Source of the DNA: Cytophagales bacterium
Lineage (GTDB): Bacteria > Bacteroidota > Bacteroidia > Cytophagales > Thermoflexibacteraceae
Assembly (NCBI GenBank): GCA_004294445.1
Contig: REAZ01000030.1
Coordinates: forward strand, 1 to 53,299
Direction: 5' to 3'
Length of the DNA: 53,299 bases
The notes beneath the pieces are model-generated. The model was not told the origin of the DNA. It searched no databases and saw only the letters and a program-made list of their open reading frames with translations. Of the stretch, positions 7,663 through 15,324 are shown one piece after another. The first letter of the stretch is position 1. Every line of letters begins with the position of its first letter. The position numbers and the translations under genes were made by a program.

Positions 7663-9219
7663 ATGAAAAATAACTTATATATTTTTATAGGTATTTCTGC
7701 TTTTTGGCTAATTTTCTTCTTAAGCATAGGTTTGCTGAATATGGGCTTACACCTGGACTTAGAAGGATACGCACTGTTCTCCATTTATTTTGATAATGGT
7801 CAATCCATAGGACATGACATGAATGTTGTATGGCAAGCACTGCGAGCGAACATGATAGCTCCAGTAGGCATAAGCTATGATTTAATTACTTGTAAATTAT
7901 TTGGCGAGAAAGTACAAGTGGCAAGATGGGGGTACTTATTGATAGGAATATTATCTTCTTTTTTGCTTTTTCTTGTAGGTAGAAAAATGAAATTTTCTAT
8001 CGTTTTAAGTTTACTTTTCCCTGCTATTGCGTTTTTAGGACAGCAGTTTTCGGTGTGGTACAGCATAGACAACCAAGAGCCGATTGGCTTGCTTTTTATG
8101 TCTTTAAGCTTGTACTTAACCAGTCTTACAGATGGAAAAAAAGGGTTATTATTTGACTTTTTAGCGATTTTAGCAGGCTTGTGTATGAGCCTTTCCAAAG
8201 AAACTTTTATATTAATGTTACCAGCTTTGGTAGTTTTTAAGTTTTATATTTCCCATACAAACACGCAAAATACAATTAAAACCAGCATTTTAAAGAGTTT
8301 GTTATTTGCTACTTCATTGTTTATTATCTTCATTTTAGAAATTAGTTATATTCTATTCGTGATGAAAGGTACTGGTAGGGGGTACGCTGGCGTTTCAGGA
8401 ACATTGGGCATTGCAGCCTATCTGAAGAATTTTTTTTATCTATTTTTAGTAAATGATGTCTATTTCTATGCCCTTACTGGAGCATTATTAACAGGCTTTG
8501 CCACAGGGGGGAATTTCTTTGAGAACATAAAAAAATTTGTTATCAAAAATTTTATTTTATTAGCCTTAGTACTAGGCATTGTTATACCGCAGGTAATCGT
8601 TTATGCTCGAACTGGCTGGCTTCCGCGTTATTATCTACCTTGTTTCGTAGGAATTAGTCTGTTTTTGGTAATTGTTTTGAATTATTTACAGTCCGCATCT
8701 ACTGGTATTTATAAACTTTTCTTGATATTACTCGTCTTTTATATCGGCTTGGAAATAACACCCAAAATTTCAGATAACCCCGACCAAACCTTCAGGCACG
8801 CACGTAATCATGCAACTTTTGCGGACAATACCGAACAGCTGATAGCCTCTATTGTCAGTAAAAGCAAGCCCAATAGTTTAATTCTCATTGTAACAAATCC
8901 TGTAGAAAATATATTGCAACCAAAGGCTCTGAGTGAGTATTTACAAAACTTTTTTCATCGTACCAATATCAAACATTTGTCGGTAAATATGCCGTACAAG
9001 CGGTTTGCAAACTATAAAGAAAGACAAATTGCTATACCTAATGATTTTGGTGAGATAAAAGACAAGAGTAGCATAGAACATATTGTAGTTATGCCGTACT
9101 GGGATATGCTTTTTATTTACGAAACTAAAAGTTGGTTTGACCCTACTAAGTACGATAGATATGCCTTTTGGGAGTTGGTACATTATGTAAGGAAAGAGGA
9201 CAAATCTATGGGAGAATAG
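7663..9219 (+). CDS. Polytopic membrane protein, possibly GT-C-like
   Basis: This 518-residue protein has about ten or eleven predicted membrane helices over residues 5-370 and a soluble C-terminal part of about 140 residues. I do not recognise the family with certainty. The layout, helices with a periplasmic loop after the first helix followed by a soluble tail, resembles GT-C enzymes and other surface-polysaccharide membrane proteins. A short acidic loop motif (HLDLEGY) after helix 1 could play the part of the GT-C catalytic loop, but that is inference. It sits among glycosyltransferase genes and starts directly at the stop of the decayed GT4 gene, so it probably belongs to the same glycan pathway. 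The convergent gene's stop lies 111 bases downstream, with a small TAACTTA/TAAGTTA hairpin between. Confidence 0.6.
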   Translation: MKNNLYIFIGISAFWLIFFLSIGLLNMGLHLDLEGYALFSIYFDNGQSIGHDMNVVWQALRANMIAPVGISYDLITCKLFGEKVQVARWGYLLIGILSSFLLFLVGRKMKFSIVLSLLFPAIAFLGQQFSVWYSIDNQEPIGLLFMSLSLYLTSLTDGKKGLLFDFLAILAGLCMSLSKETFILMLPALVVFKFYISHTNTQNTIKTSILKSLLFATSLFIIFILEISYILFVMKGTGRGYAGVSGTLGIAAYLKNFFYLFLVNDVYFYALTGALLTGFATGGNFFENIKKFVIKNFILLALVLGIVIPQVIVYARTGWLPRYYLPCFVGISLFLVIVLNYLQSASTGIYKLFLILLVFYIGLEITPKISDNPDQTFRHARNHATFADNTEQLIASIVSKSKPNSLILIVTNPVENILQPKALSEYLQNFFHRTNIKHLSVNMPYKRFANYKERQIAIPNDFGEIKDKSSIEHIVVMPYWDMLFIYETKSWFDPTKYDRYAFWELVHYVRKEDKSMGE

Positions 9220-9330
9220 AAATACAGAAGATGGGAGTGAATGAAAGGGCAAGAGTTTAACTTAGAGGGTTAAGTTAGGGAAAATAGGGAGTTTATTAAT
9301 TTTTAAATCAATCAAAGTGTATGTTTTGCA

Positions 9331-11037
9331 TTACCTTTCCTCTTTTTTGAACCAAAAACAACCGCAGCCGTAGTCTTCATTGTCAGCTAATTCAGGCGGA
9401 GCATTGCGAATAAGTCCTCCATCAGTAATTTCAAAAGGAATGAGGGCAAACTCTACTAATTTGAGCTTATCAAAATTATTAATAATTTGAGAATACGTAT
9501 AAATTCGATGTGCATTAAATGCTATTTTAGCCTTTTTTCCTATAGGCGTAACAAATAACAAATTTCCTCCTGCGGCAAGCACTCTTTGTAGCTCATTCAT
9601 TGCTTTCAGGTCGCCACCATAGTCCAAAGGGTCGCCATAACGCCCCAATCCAATATGCTCCACTACGTGCATACAAGAAAGGGAGTCTATTGAATTGTCT
9701 TTAAAATGTAGATTAGTAAGATTAGCGGAGGCACAAGTCAAATTAGACAATCGCAAGTCGGCAGGGCGGAAGTCATAAAAAAGTACAGGCACAAAGGCAG
9801 AAATAATAGAGCAGAAATGAAGCGTTGAGGATATATCTATGTGATATTCGGGCTTCGTTTCTTGTAAAATACGAGCTGCCCAAGCAGGGTGATAAATGTA
9901 GTGCGTATCAAAATTGGTATTACTTGTCTTGTCTGTTAGGCATGGATGCATATCATTATCATTCAGTTCAAACCTTTTTACTGTTTGGTTTGATAGAGAT
10001 TTCAGAGTTCGGATATCCTTTTTGAAGCCTATTTTGAGTTGTCTGTCATTTTTATAAAGTTGGTAATCCAAAAATGTTTTTTTGGCAAGGGCTAATAAAC
10101 CCGTATTCTGTAGAAAAGATTTTATTATTTGTTTAATAAATTGTTTACTTGATTGTTTTTTTGTAGCAGTAATAGCTGTTTTTTCTTCATGCGTCAAAAT
10201 TACCTTACCTTTTTCACCAATGCCTATATTTTTTACTCTAATTGGTCTTTTTTCTATATTATCATACCATGTTTTCCTTCCTATTTCACTCAGAATATAG
10301 TTTTTATCTTCTTCTTCTATCTGATCTAAAAATGGTTCTATCATTTTTGTAGCCATGAGGGAGCTAATATTTTGGCTTTGGTAATTCTCTCTTAAAAACA
10401 AAGATGTCTGCATCCCATAACGGTGATAGTAACATGAATGAGGTAGTGTTGCAAACTTAGACCCCATAGCAATATGCTTAAGCACATAGCCCCAAAACTC
10501 ATGTAGCCCTTTTTCATATTCCCAATAGCCGCCTATCTTTTCCCAAGATGCTTTGGTATATACAAAGCAATCCGCAGGGACACACATACCAGCCAAGAAA
10601 TCAGCTAAAGACCACGTTCCACTCTTGCAAACCCACTTATGCGTAATCTTATCTTTGCCTTCCCTAAAAAAATGAATTTCTCCAAAAGCTACAAAATCAG
10701 CCTGTTGGTCTTGCATAAAGGTTAGTAACTTAATTCGGCTTCCTCTCTCCAAAATATTATCTGCATCAAGGTTAAAAATAATGCTATTTTTTGCTTGTCT
10801 AATACCAACATTTCTTGTAGCAGGGCAGCCTTTATTTTCCTCGTTATTAATAATTTGGATAATTGGATATTGCTTTTTAAGTTGCTTTAAAACTATAGCC
10901 GTGCTGTCTTGGGAGGCATCATTGACGATAATAATCTCATCTCCTTCTATAAAATTATCATCAAAAATAGAATCGATGCTTTCTATAATAGTAGCAGCAC
11001 AATTATAAGCAGGAACAACAAAACTGACATTTTTCAT
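9331..11037 (-). CDS. GT2 glycosyltransferase fused to a DUF268 domain
   Basis: Two domains can be seen in this 568-residue protein. Residues 1-230 are a family 2 GT-A glycosyltransferase: SFVVPAYNCAATI at the N-terminus, IIIVNDASQDST, and the metal-binding region FNLDADNIL. Residues about 385-565 match DUF268, a Rossmann-like, methyltransferase-like domain found in polysaccharide loci, with the segments SCMHVVEHIGLGRYGDPLDYGG and GGNLLFVTPIGK. The middle stretch (230-385) is lysine-rich and less conserved. The protein is cytoplasmic. The gene lies 3 bases downstream of the next GT2 gene on the same strand, so the two are probably co-transcribed. DUF268 is more often a separate protein; a joint transfer-and-modify role is inferred. 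Confidence 0.85.
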   Translation of the reverse strand: MKNVSFVVPAYNCAATIIESIDSIFDDNFIEGDEIIIVNDASQDSTAIVLKQLKKQYPIIQIINNEENKGCPATRNVGIRQAKNSIIFNLDADNILERGSRIKLLTFMQDQQADFVAFGEIHFFREGKDKITHKWVCKSGTWSLADFLAGMCVPADCFVYTKASWEKIGGYWEYEKGLHEFWGYVLKHIAMGSKFATLPHSCYYHRYGMQTSLFLRENYQSQNISSLMATKMIEPFLDQIEEEDKNYILSEIGRKTWYDNIEKRPIRVKNIGIGEKGKVILTHEEKTAITATKKQSSKQFIKQIIKSFLQNTGLLALAKKTFLDYQLYKNDRQLKIGFKKDIRTLKSLSNQTVKRFELNDNDMHPCLTDKTSNTNFDTHYIYHPAWAARILQETKPEYHIDISSTLHFCSIISAFVPVLFYDFRPADLRLSNLTCASANLTNLHFKDNSIDSLSCMHVVEHIGLGRYGDPLDYGGDLKAMNELQRVLAAGGNLLFVTPIGKKAKIAFNAHRIYTYSQIINNFDKLKLVEFALIPFEITDGGLIRNAPPELADNEDYGCGCFWFKKEER

Positions 11038-11040
11038 ACT

Positions 11041-12063
11041 TTAAAAATTTAATATTTCTCCAAATATTTTTTTCTTTCTTATAAAATATTGCCAAACGAT
11101 ACTCCCTTCGTATAGTTCTTTATGCTTGTCCGTACCAGCGAAATGTCTTGCTTTTTTTCTTTTCTTTAGAATATTGAAAAGGTATCGATACAAATAAAAA
11201 TGTGATTGGAGTACGACTTTAAAGCCTGAAAATGAGCCTTTTGATAAAAAATGCAAGCCCGCCAATCCATCTAAAATCATTCTCATAAATACGATGGGGA
11301 AAACAAGATGAGTAGGCAAATTTTTTACCAGCATAACCAAACTATTGCGGAAGTTGAGGTAGAGTTTGCGAGGGTTTTTGTAGCCCAAAGTGCCGCCGCC
11401 TACATGATACACTTCGCTTTGTCCGCAGTAAAATATTTGATAGCCTGCATTTTTAAGTCGCCAGCAAAGGTCTATTTCTTCCATGTGTGCAAAAAAATCA
11501 TCATCTAAACCTCCAAAATGATGATATAGGTCTGCACGTACCACCATGCACGCCCCCGAAGCCCAAAATACTTCTTTGGTATCATCATACTGCCCAACAT
11601 CTTTTTCTACATGGTCGAATACCCTGCCTCTGCAAAACGGAAAGCCTAACATATCCACATACCCACCGCCCGCCCCCGCGTGTTCGAAGGTATCTTTGTG
11701 GTGAAAGGATTTGATTTTGGGTTGGCAAGCAGCAATATTTGGCTGGCTGTCCATCAGTTTTACCATCGGGACTAACCAATGAGGTGTAACTTCCACATCA
11801 GAGTTAAGTAAAACGTAATAATCGGCATCTACTTGCCTAAGTACTGTGTTGTAGCCTGTGCTGAACCCCGTATTCTGCGGCATACGAATCACCTGCAAAG
11901 TAGGGTAATTTTCCTCTACGAAAGCAACAGAACCATCAGTAGAAGCATTATCAGCAATAACAATACTTCCTTCAGAAGTATTTTGGACTACCGAAGGTAA
12001 AAAATGTTCTAAATACTTCTTTCCGTTATAGTTCAAAATAACTACTGCGACTTTGCTACTCAT
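11041..12063 (-). CDS. GT2 glycosyltransferase, rhamnosyltransferase-like (WbbL type)
   Basis: The 340-residue protein is a typical WbbL-type family 2 glycosyltransferase. VAVVILNYNGKKYLEHFLPS begins the GT-A fold and IADNASTDGS follows. LLNSDVEV provides the DxD-like metal site, WASGACMVVRADL is the conserved acceptor strand, and EEIDLCWRLKNAGY is the ED motif for the catalytic base. A hydrophobic, basic C-terminal region after residue 245 may sit on the membrane. The family transfers rhamnose or related sugars from nucleotide donors to lipid-linked or O-antigen acceptors. It is the middle gene of a tight minus-strand run: ybaB ends 5 bases upstream and the GT2-DUF268 gene starts 3 bases downstream. 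Confidence 0.9.
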   Translation of the reverse strand: MSSKVAVVILNYNGKKYLEHFLPSVVQNTSEGSIVIADNASTDGSVAFVEENYPTLQVIRMPQNTGFSTGYNTVLRQVDADYYVLLNSDVEVTPHWLVPMVKLMDSQPNIAACQPKIKSFHHKDTFEHAGAGGGYVDMLGFPFCRGRVFDHVEKDVGQYDDTKEVFWASGACMVVRADLYHHFGGLDDDFFAHMEEIDLCWRLKNAGYQIFYCGQSEVYHVGGGTLGYKNPRKLYLNFRNSLVMLVKNLPTHLVFPIVFMRMILDGLAGLHFLSKGSFSGFKVVLQSHFYLYRYLFNILKKRKKARHFAGTDKHKELYEGSIVWQYFIRKKKIFGEILNF

Positions 12064-12068
12064 CTTGA

Positions 12069-12404
12069 TTAGCCGTTCATTAGGCTACCCAAATCCATAC
12101 CGGGGATATTTAACAAGCCTTCTGTCTGCTGTTGAATGTACGCTTTTGATTTTTCTTCCGCTGATTCTAAGGCACGATTTACCGCCGCAACTACCAAGTC
12201 TTCAAGCATTTCCACGTCTTCGGGCTTGGCAATGTCCTTGTCTATTTGCACTTTCAACAGTTGTTTTTTACCATTCGCCACCGCTTTTACCATGCCGCCG
12301 CCTGCTTCTCCTTCCGCCGTAATGTCGCCCAATTGGTCTTGTGCATCTTTCAATTTTGCTTGGATTGCTTTCACGTTCCCAAGCATTTTCATCATATCCA
12401 TCAT
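12069..12404 (-). CDS. ybaB: YbaB/EbfC nucleoid-associated protein
   Basis: The 111-residue protein is full length for YbaB/EbfC, small dimeric DNA-binding proteins that coat the nucleoid. The N-terminus MMDMMKMLGNVKAIQAKLKD is the usual helix. The central GGGMVKAVANGKKQLLKVQID region forms the beta-sheet, and DVEMLEDLVVAAVNRALESA the C-terminal helix. In many bacteria ybaB sits between dnaX and recR; here it leads a minus-strand run with two glycosyltransferase genes, so that linkage is absent. A 274-base AT-rich region separates it from the divergent gene at 12679. Confidence 0.92.
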   Translation of the reverse strand: MMDMMKMLGNVKAIQAKLKDAQDQLGDITAEGEAGGGMVKAVANGKKQLLKVQIDKDIAKPEDVEMLEDLVVAAVNRALESAEEKSKAYIQQQTEGLLNIPGMDLGSLMNG

Positions 12405-12678
12405 AATAGTTAGTTATATTTTAATTTCTATTTATCCTTACAAAAGTAATAAAGTTTTGTGCATTATTGCCTATGAAACTACCCATTTCTATTTTTTTTT
12501 AATTAATCAAATAATTTATCTTTCCTTTAAAAAACTATTACCATTAGTCTTCTAAGCATACGGAAATAGATAATTTCACAGACTTAAAGTTTTACTTTAA
12601 CTTTTTTCTATAAAAGTTTGATTATTAAGTTTCTTTTATCTAATTTAGCAGTCAAATTACTTAGCTCTCATAAATAGT

Positions 12679-13548
12679 ATGAATATCAATATCAGAAAAG
12701 GTATGGTACAGCAGTCAAGCATTATCCGCATTGTCGCTATTATCCTTGTAGCGAGCTTGGGCGTATATCTTGTCGCAAAGCCTTCTATGTCAAGTGATGA
12801 CATGGAAATACTGCATAATCTTGAGGCAAACAATCAAGAACTTGCCAAAAATAATGACGGGCATTTGAAGACTATCAAAATGCAAGAGGAGCAAATCGCT
12901 GAACTTAAAAAAAGTATGGACGATTTGAAAAAAAATGTAGAAAAGCGTGACCAAATGCTCGAATCAAAAGGTCTGCAAATAGACGCAAAACAGTCGACAA
13001 TGAGTGAGTTAGAAAATAACATCAGAGAACTCAAAGAGGACAAAAAACGTCTGCACGAGATTATTGAGGTCAAAAACAAGGAAGTAGAAGCGATGACCGA
13101 ACGCAACAAGGAGCAGAATAATCTCCTAAAGTCTAATCAAGAACTCCTTGCCGAGTCGCAAAAACAAATCAAAGAAACCAAAGAAGAACTCAAACGCTCG
13201 CAAGATGAGCTAAAAAACATCACTCAGAATAACGGGACAGCCCAAACAGAACTCAAAGATTTGCGTGCGCAAGTGCAGAAACTAATGGCAGACTTGAGTA
13301 CCTCGCATACTGAGCTAAACAAATCTGCTATAGAACTGAGCGATGCAAAAACAGAACTTCGAATCCTCAAAGATATAAGTGCTATGAGCCAAGCAAAAAT
13401 GCATACCGAAGACTCAAATGCAGGTTTGCTTAAGCTATTAGCAGTGCTTTGCGTGGTAGTCGTATTTGTGATGTTTGTGATTTATATATGGCAACGTTCT
13501 CCGAATCAGAACAACAATATGCCTAATAATAACAATTCACATTTCTAA
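12679..13548 (+). CDS. Coiled-coil protein anchored in the membrane at both ends
   Basis: I do not recognise the family. The 289-residue product has a hydrophobic helix near residues 17-37, then a long charged coiled coil from about 45 to 225 rich in E, K, Q and heptad leucines. A second hydrophobic helix lies near 248-268, followed by a short asparagine-rich tail (NQNNNMPNNNN). Both termini are probably cytoplasmic with the coiled coil in the periplasm, or the reverse. Such proteins often act as spacers or tethers. The downstream CvpA-family gene begins 4 bases after the stop, so the two are probably one transcript and may work in the same envelope process. AT-rich DNA upstream holds a TAATTTAG that is one base off a -7 element. 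Confidence 0.7.
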   Translation: MNINIRKGMVQQSSIIRIVAIILVASLGVYLVAKPSMSSDDMEILHNLEANNQELAKNNDGHLKTIKMQEEQIAELKKSMDDLKKNVEKRDQMLESKGLQIDAKQSTMSELENNIRELKEDKKRLHEIIEVKNKEVEAMTERNKEQNNLLKSNQELLAESQKQIKETKEELKRSQDELKNITQNNGTAQTELKDLRAQVQKLMADLSTSHTELNKSAIELSDAKTELRILKDISAMSQAKMHTEDSNAGLLKLLAVLCVVVVFVMFVIYIWQRSPNQNNNMPNNNNSHF

Positions 13549-13552
13549 GCCT

Positions 13553-14089
13553 TTGACATTAGCAACAACGATATTTGACAACCTAAGTACCTTAGACGGC
13601 TTAATTTTGCTGTTTTGGGCTTGGGGGGCTTATAAAGGCTATAAGAAAGGACTGATTGTAGAAATTATTTCCTTATTTGTGTTTATTTTACTCCTTATTA
13701 TTGTTTTTAAATGCCTACAGTTAGGGCATGATTTTGCAAATGGACTGCCGCAGGGCGTTTCCTTTGGTAGTTTTCTACTGTTTTTTGCCCTTACTGCCTT
13801 AGCTGTAAGTTGGATTGGCAAGTTGCTCAAAGGCATTATTAATAAAGTGCTTTTCGAGGGTTTCGATAATATCTTGGGGGGCATTTTTGGAGTTTTCAAA
13901 TACGCCGTTGCGATGGCTATACTTCTTCAGCTTTTCACACACATTGGCGTAATTAAGGCTTCCAACCTATCAAACTCTGTATTTTACCCCTTTCTCATTC
14001 GTTCTACGGAAATAGCTTCAGACCTACTCGCTCGAATCTCGCCGCAGTTTCAAGAAATGATAGAAGCCATCAAAGCACAACTTCATTAA
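13553..14089 (+). CDS. CvpA family membrane protein (TTG start)
   Basis: The 178-residue protein matches CvpA. Four hydrophobic helices (about 17-37, 40-60, 75-95, 110-135) carry the family segments LDGLILLFWAWGAYKGYKKGL, after helix 1, and GFDNILGGIFGVFKYAVA. CvpA proteins are inner-membrane proteins linked to colicin V export and to envelope and bile-stress tolerance; the molecular role is open. There is no ATG near the conserved N-terminus, so the start is taken as TTG at 13553, 4 bases after the coiled-coil gene. Alignment with the second CvpA at 25928 supports that position. The convergent DUF1573 gene ends 13 bases downstream. Confidence 0.85.
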   Translation: MTLATTIFDNLSTLDGLILLFWAWGAYKGYKKGLIVEIISLFVFILLLIIVFKCLQLGHDFANGLPQGVSFGSFLLFFALTALAVSWIGKLLKGIINKVLFEGFDNILGGIFGVFKYAVAMAILLQLFTHIGVIKASNLSNSVFYPFLIRSTEIASDLLARISPQFQEMIEAIKAQLH

Positions 14090-14102
14090 AAACAGATTTT
14101 CC

Positions 14103-14516
14103 CTAATTTTCTTTTGTTAATATATTTGCCTTGATGATGAGCCTTTCTATCTGATTAGTAGCATTTGATTTTATTGTAATCACCTTATTCTGAATACCTT
14201 GCTTGCCCGCAGTATTGAACTGTACGGTGATAGAACCACTCGAATCAGGCAAAATTGGTTGATTGCTCCATTTGGTTGCTGTGCAACCGCAGGTAGTATT
14301 TACGGACGCAATTACTAAAGGTTGTTTGCCCGTATTTTTGAATTTAAAAGTATGTTCTACAATGTCGCCTTGTTTTATCTCTTCAAAATCATGCTCTTTT
14401 TCCGAAAAAGTAAGAATAGCTACATAGTCATTTGTTTGATTTGCATTTGGCGTATTGTTTTGCCCGAAGGCTAAATAAGTAAAAAATAAAAGAAAATTTA
14501 AAAGAAAATACTTCAT
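14103..14516 (-). CDS. Secreted DUF1573 protein
   Basis: This 137-residue protein has a signal peptide over residues 1-19 (ending LAFGQ) and one DUF1573 domain, a small immunoglobulin-like beta-sandwich common in Bacteroidota. The domain signature is EHTFKFKNTGKQPLVIASV, followed by the cysteine-containing TTCGCTATKW and IQNKVITIKSNA. It is probably periplasmic or surface-exposed. Function is not established. It is preceded by the kinase-like gene at 14552 on the same strand with a 35-base gap, so the two may be transcribed together. Confidence 0.88.
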   Translation of the reverse strand: MKYFLLNFLLFFTYLAFGQNNTPNANQTNDYVAILTFSEKEHDFEEIKQGDIVEHTFKFKNTGKQPLVIASVNTTCGCTATKWSNQPILPDSSGSITVQFNTAGKQGIQNKVITIKSNATNQIERLIIKANILTKEN

Positions 14517-14551
14517 ATCGCTAAAAAATTAAAATTACATCATTAAAAAAT

Positions 14552-15298
14552 CTATTCAGCCGCAAGAGAAAACCTTATTGTTGTTCCTTTTCCTTGCTCG
14601 CTTACTATTTGCAGTTCGCTTTCATGCAGGTCTAATATTGCTTTTGCCGTAATCATGCCAAGTCCTAAGCCGCTTTCATTCGAAGTTCCTTTTTGCGTAC
14701 TTTTCCTGCTTGGGTTAAAAACGTTTTGTAGTTTTGCTTTTCCCATGCCAATGCCTGTGTCTTTGATAACTACCCATAATTTGCCTTCCAAGTTTTCTAT
14801 ACCCAACGTTATTGTATCACCTTTTTTACAAAATTTTACTGAATTGGAAACAAAATTACTGACTGCCTGTCGAATCATGCGTTTATCGCCCACTGCATTT
14901 ATTTTCAAAGTTTCATCATGTGTGAGTATTATTCCTTTGGCTGTTGCTTGCTTTTCGTAGAATGCTCCCACACTTGCCAAAACTTGCTGAATATCAAAAC
15001 TTTCTGGTCTGTAGGCATAATTTTTTACTTGGAGGCTCGACCATTCTATCAGATTACTCATCTGAAAAAGCAACTTTTCCATTTGCAAATTTAAGTAACG
15101 CACAGACTCCGTAGCAGATGGATTATCGATGCTTTCCATGTCCATTTGCACCAAATCTACCATACTTTTTAGGCTTTTGAGCGGGCTACCCAGCTCTAAG
15201 GAAATAATATTATAAAACTTGTCTAACTGTTCTTTGAGGTCTTGCACTTGCTTTCGCGCCTCTATTAACTCTGTATTTTCCGCAGAAATTTCCTCCAT
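14552..15298 (-). CDS. Histidine-kinase-like protein lacking the phospho-acceptor histidine
   Basis: The 248-residue protein has a short coiled coil (1-27), a dimerisation helix pair (28-105) and a complete HATPase domain (about 125-247). The ATP-binding boxes are intact: N box NFVSNSVKF, G1 DTGIGMG, G2 GLGLGM. The H box, normally IISHDLRSPL, reads IISLELGSPL, so the histidine is Leu34 and the nearby arginine is glycine. It cannot autophosphorylate at the usual position. It has no membrane segment and no receiver domain. It may act as a pseudokinase that binds ATP and dimerises, possibly regulating another kinase. It is 26 bases downstream of the TPR gene on the same strand. Confidence 0.88.
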   Translation of the reverse strand: MEEISAENTELIEARKQVQDLKEQLDKFYNIISLELGSPLKSLKSMVDLVQMDMESIDNPSATESVRYLNLQMEKLLFQMSNLIEWSSLQVKNYAYRPESFDIQQVLASVGAFYEKQATAKGIILTHDETLKINAVGDKRMIRQAVSNFVSNSVKFCKKGDTITLGIENLEGKLWVVIKDTGIGMGKAKLQNVFNPSRKSTQKGTSNESGLGLGMITAKAILDLHESELQIVSEQGKGTTIRFSLAAE

Positions 15299-15324
15299 TG
15301 TTTTGAAAAATTTGGCGTATATTT

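Noticed and set aside
12136..12555. A 139-residue gene opposite ybaB
   Set aside because: It overlaps a clear ybaB gene on the other strand and has no recognisable protein pattern.
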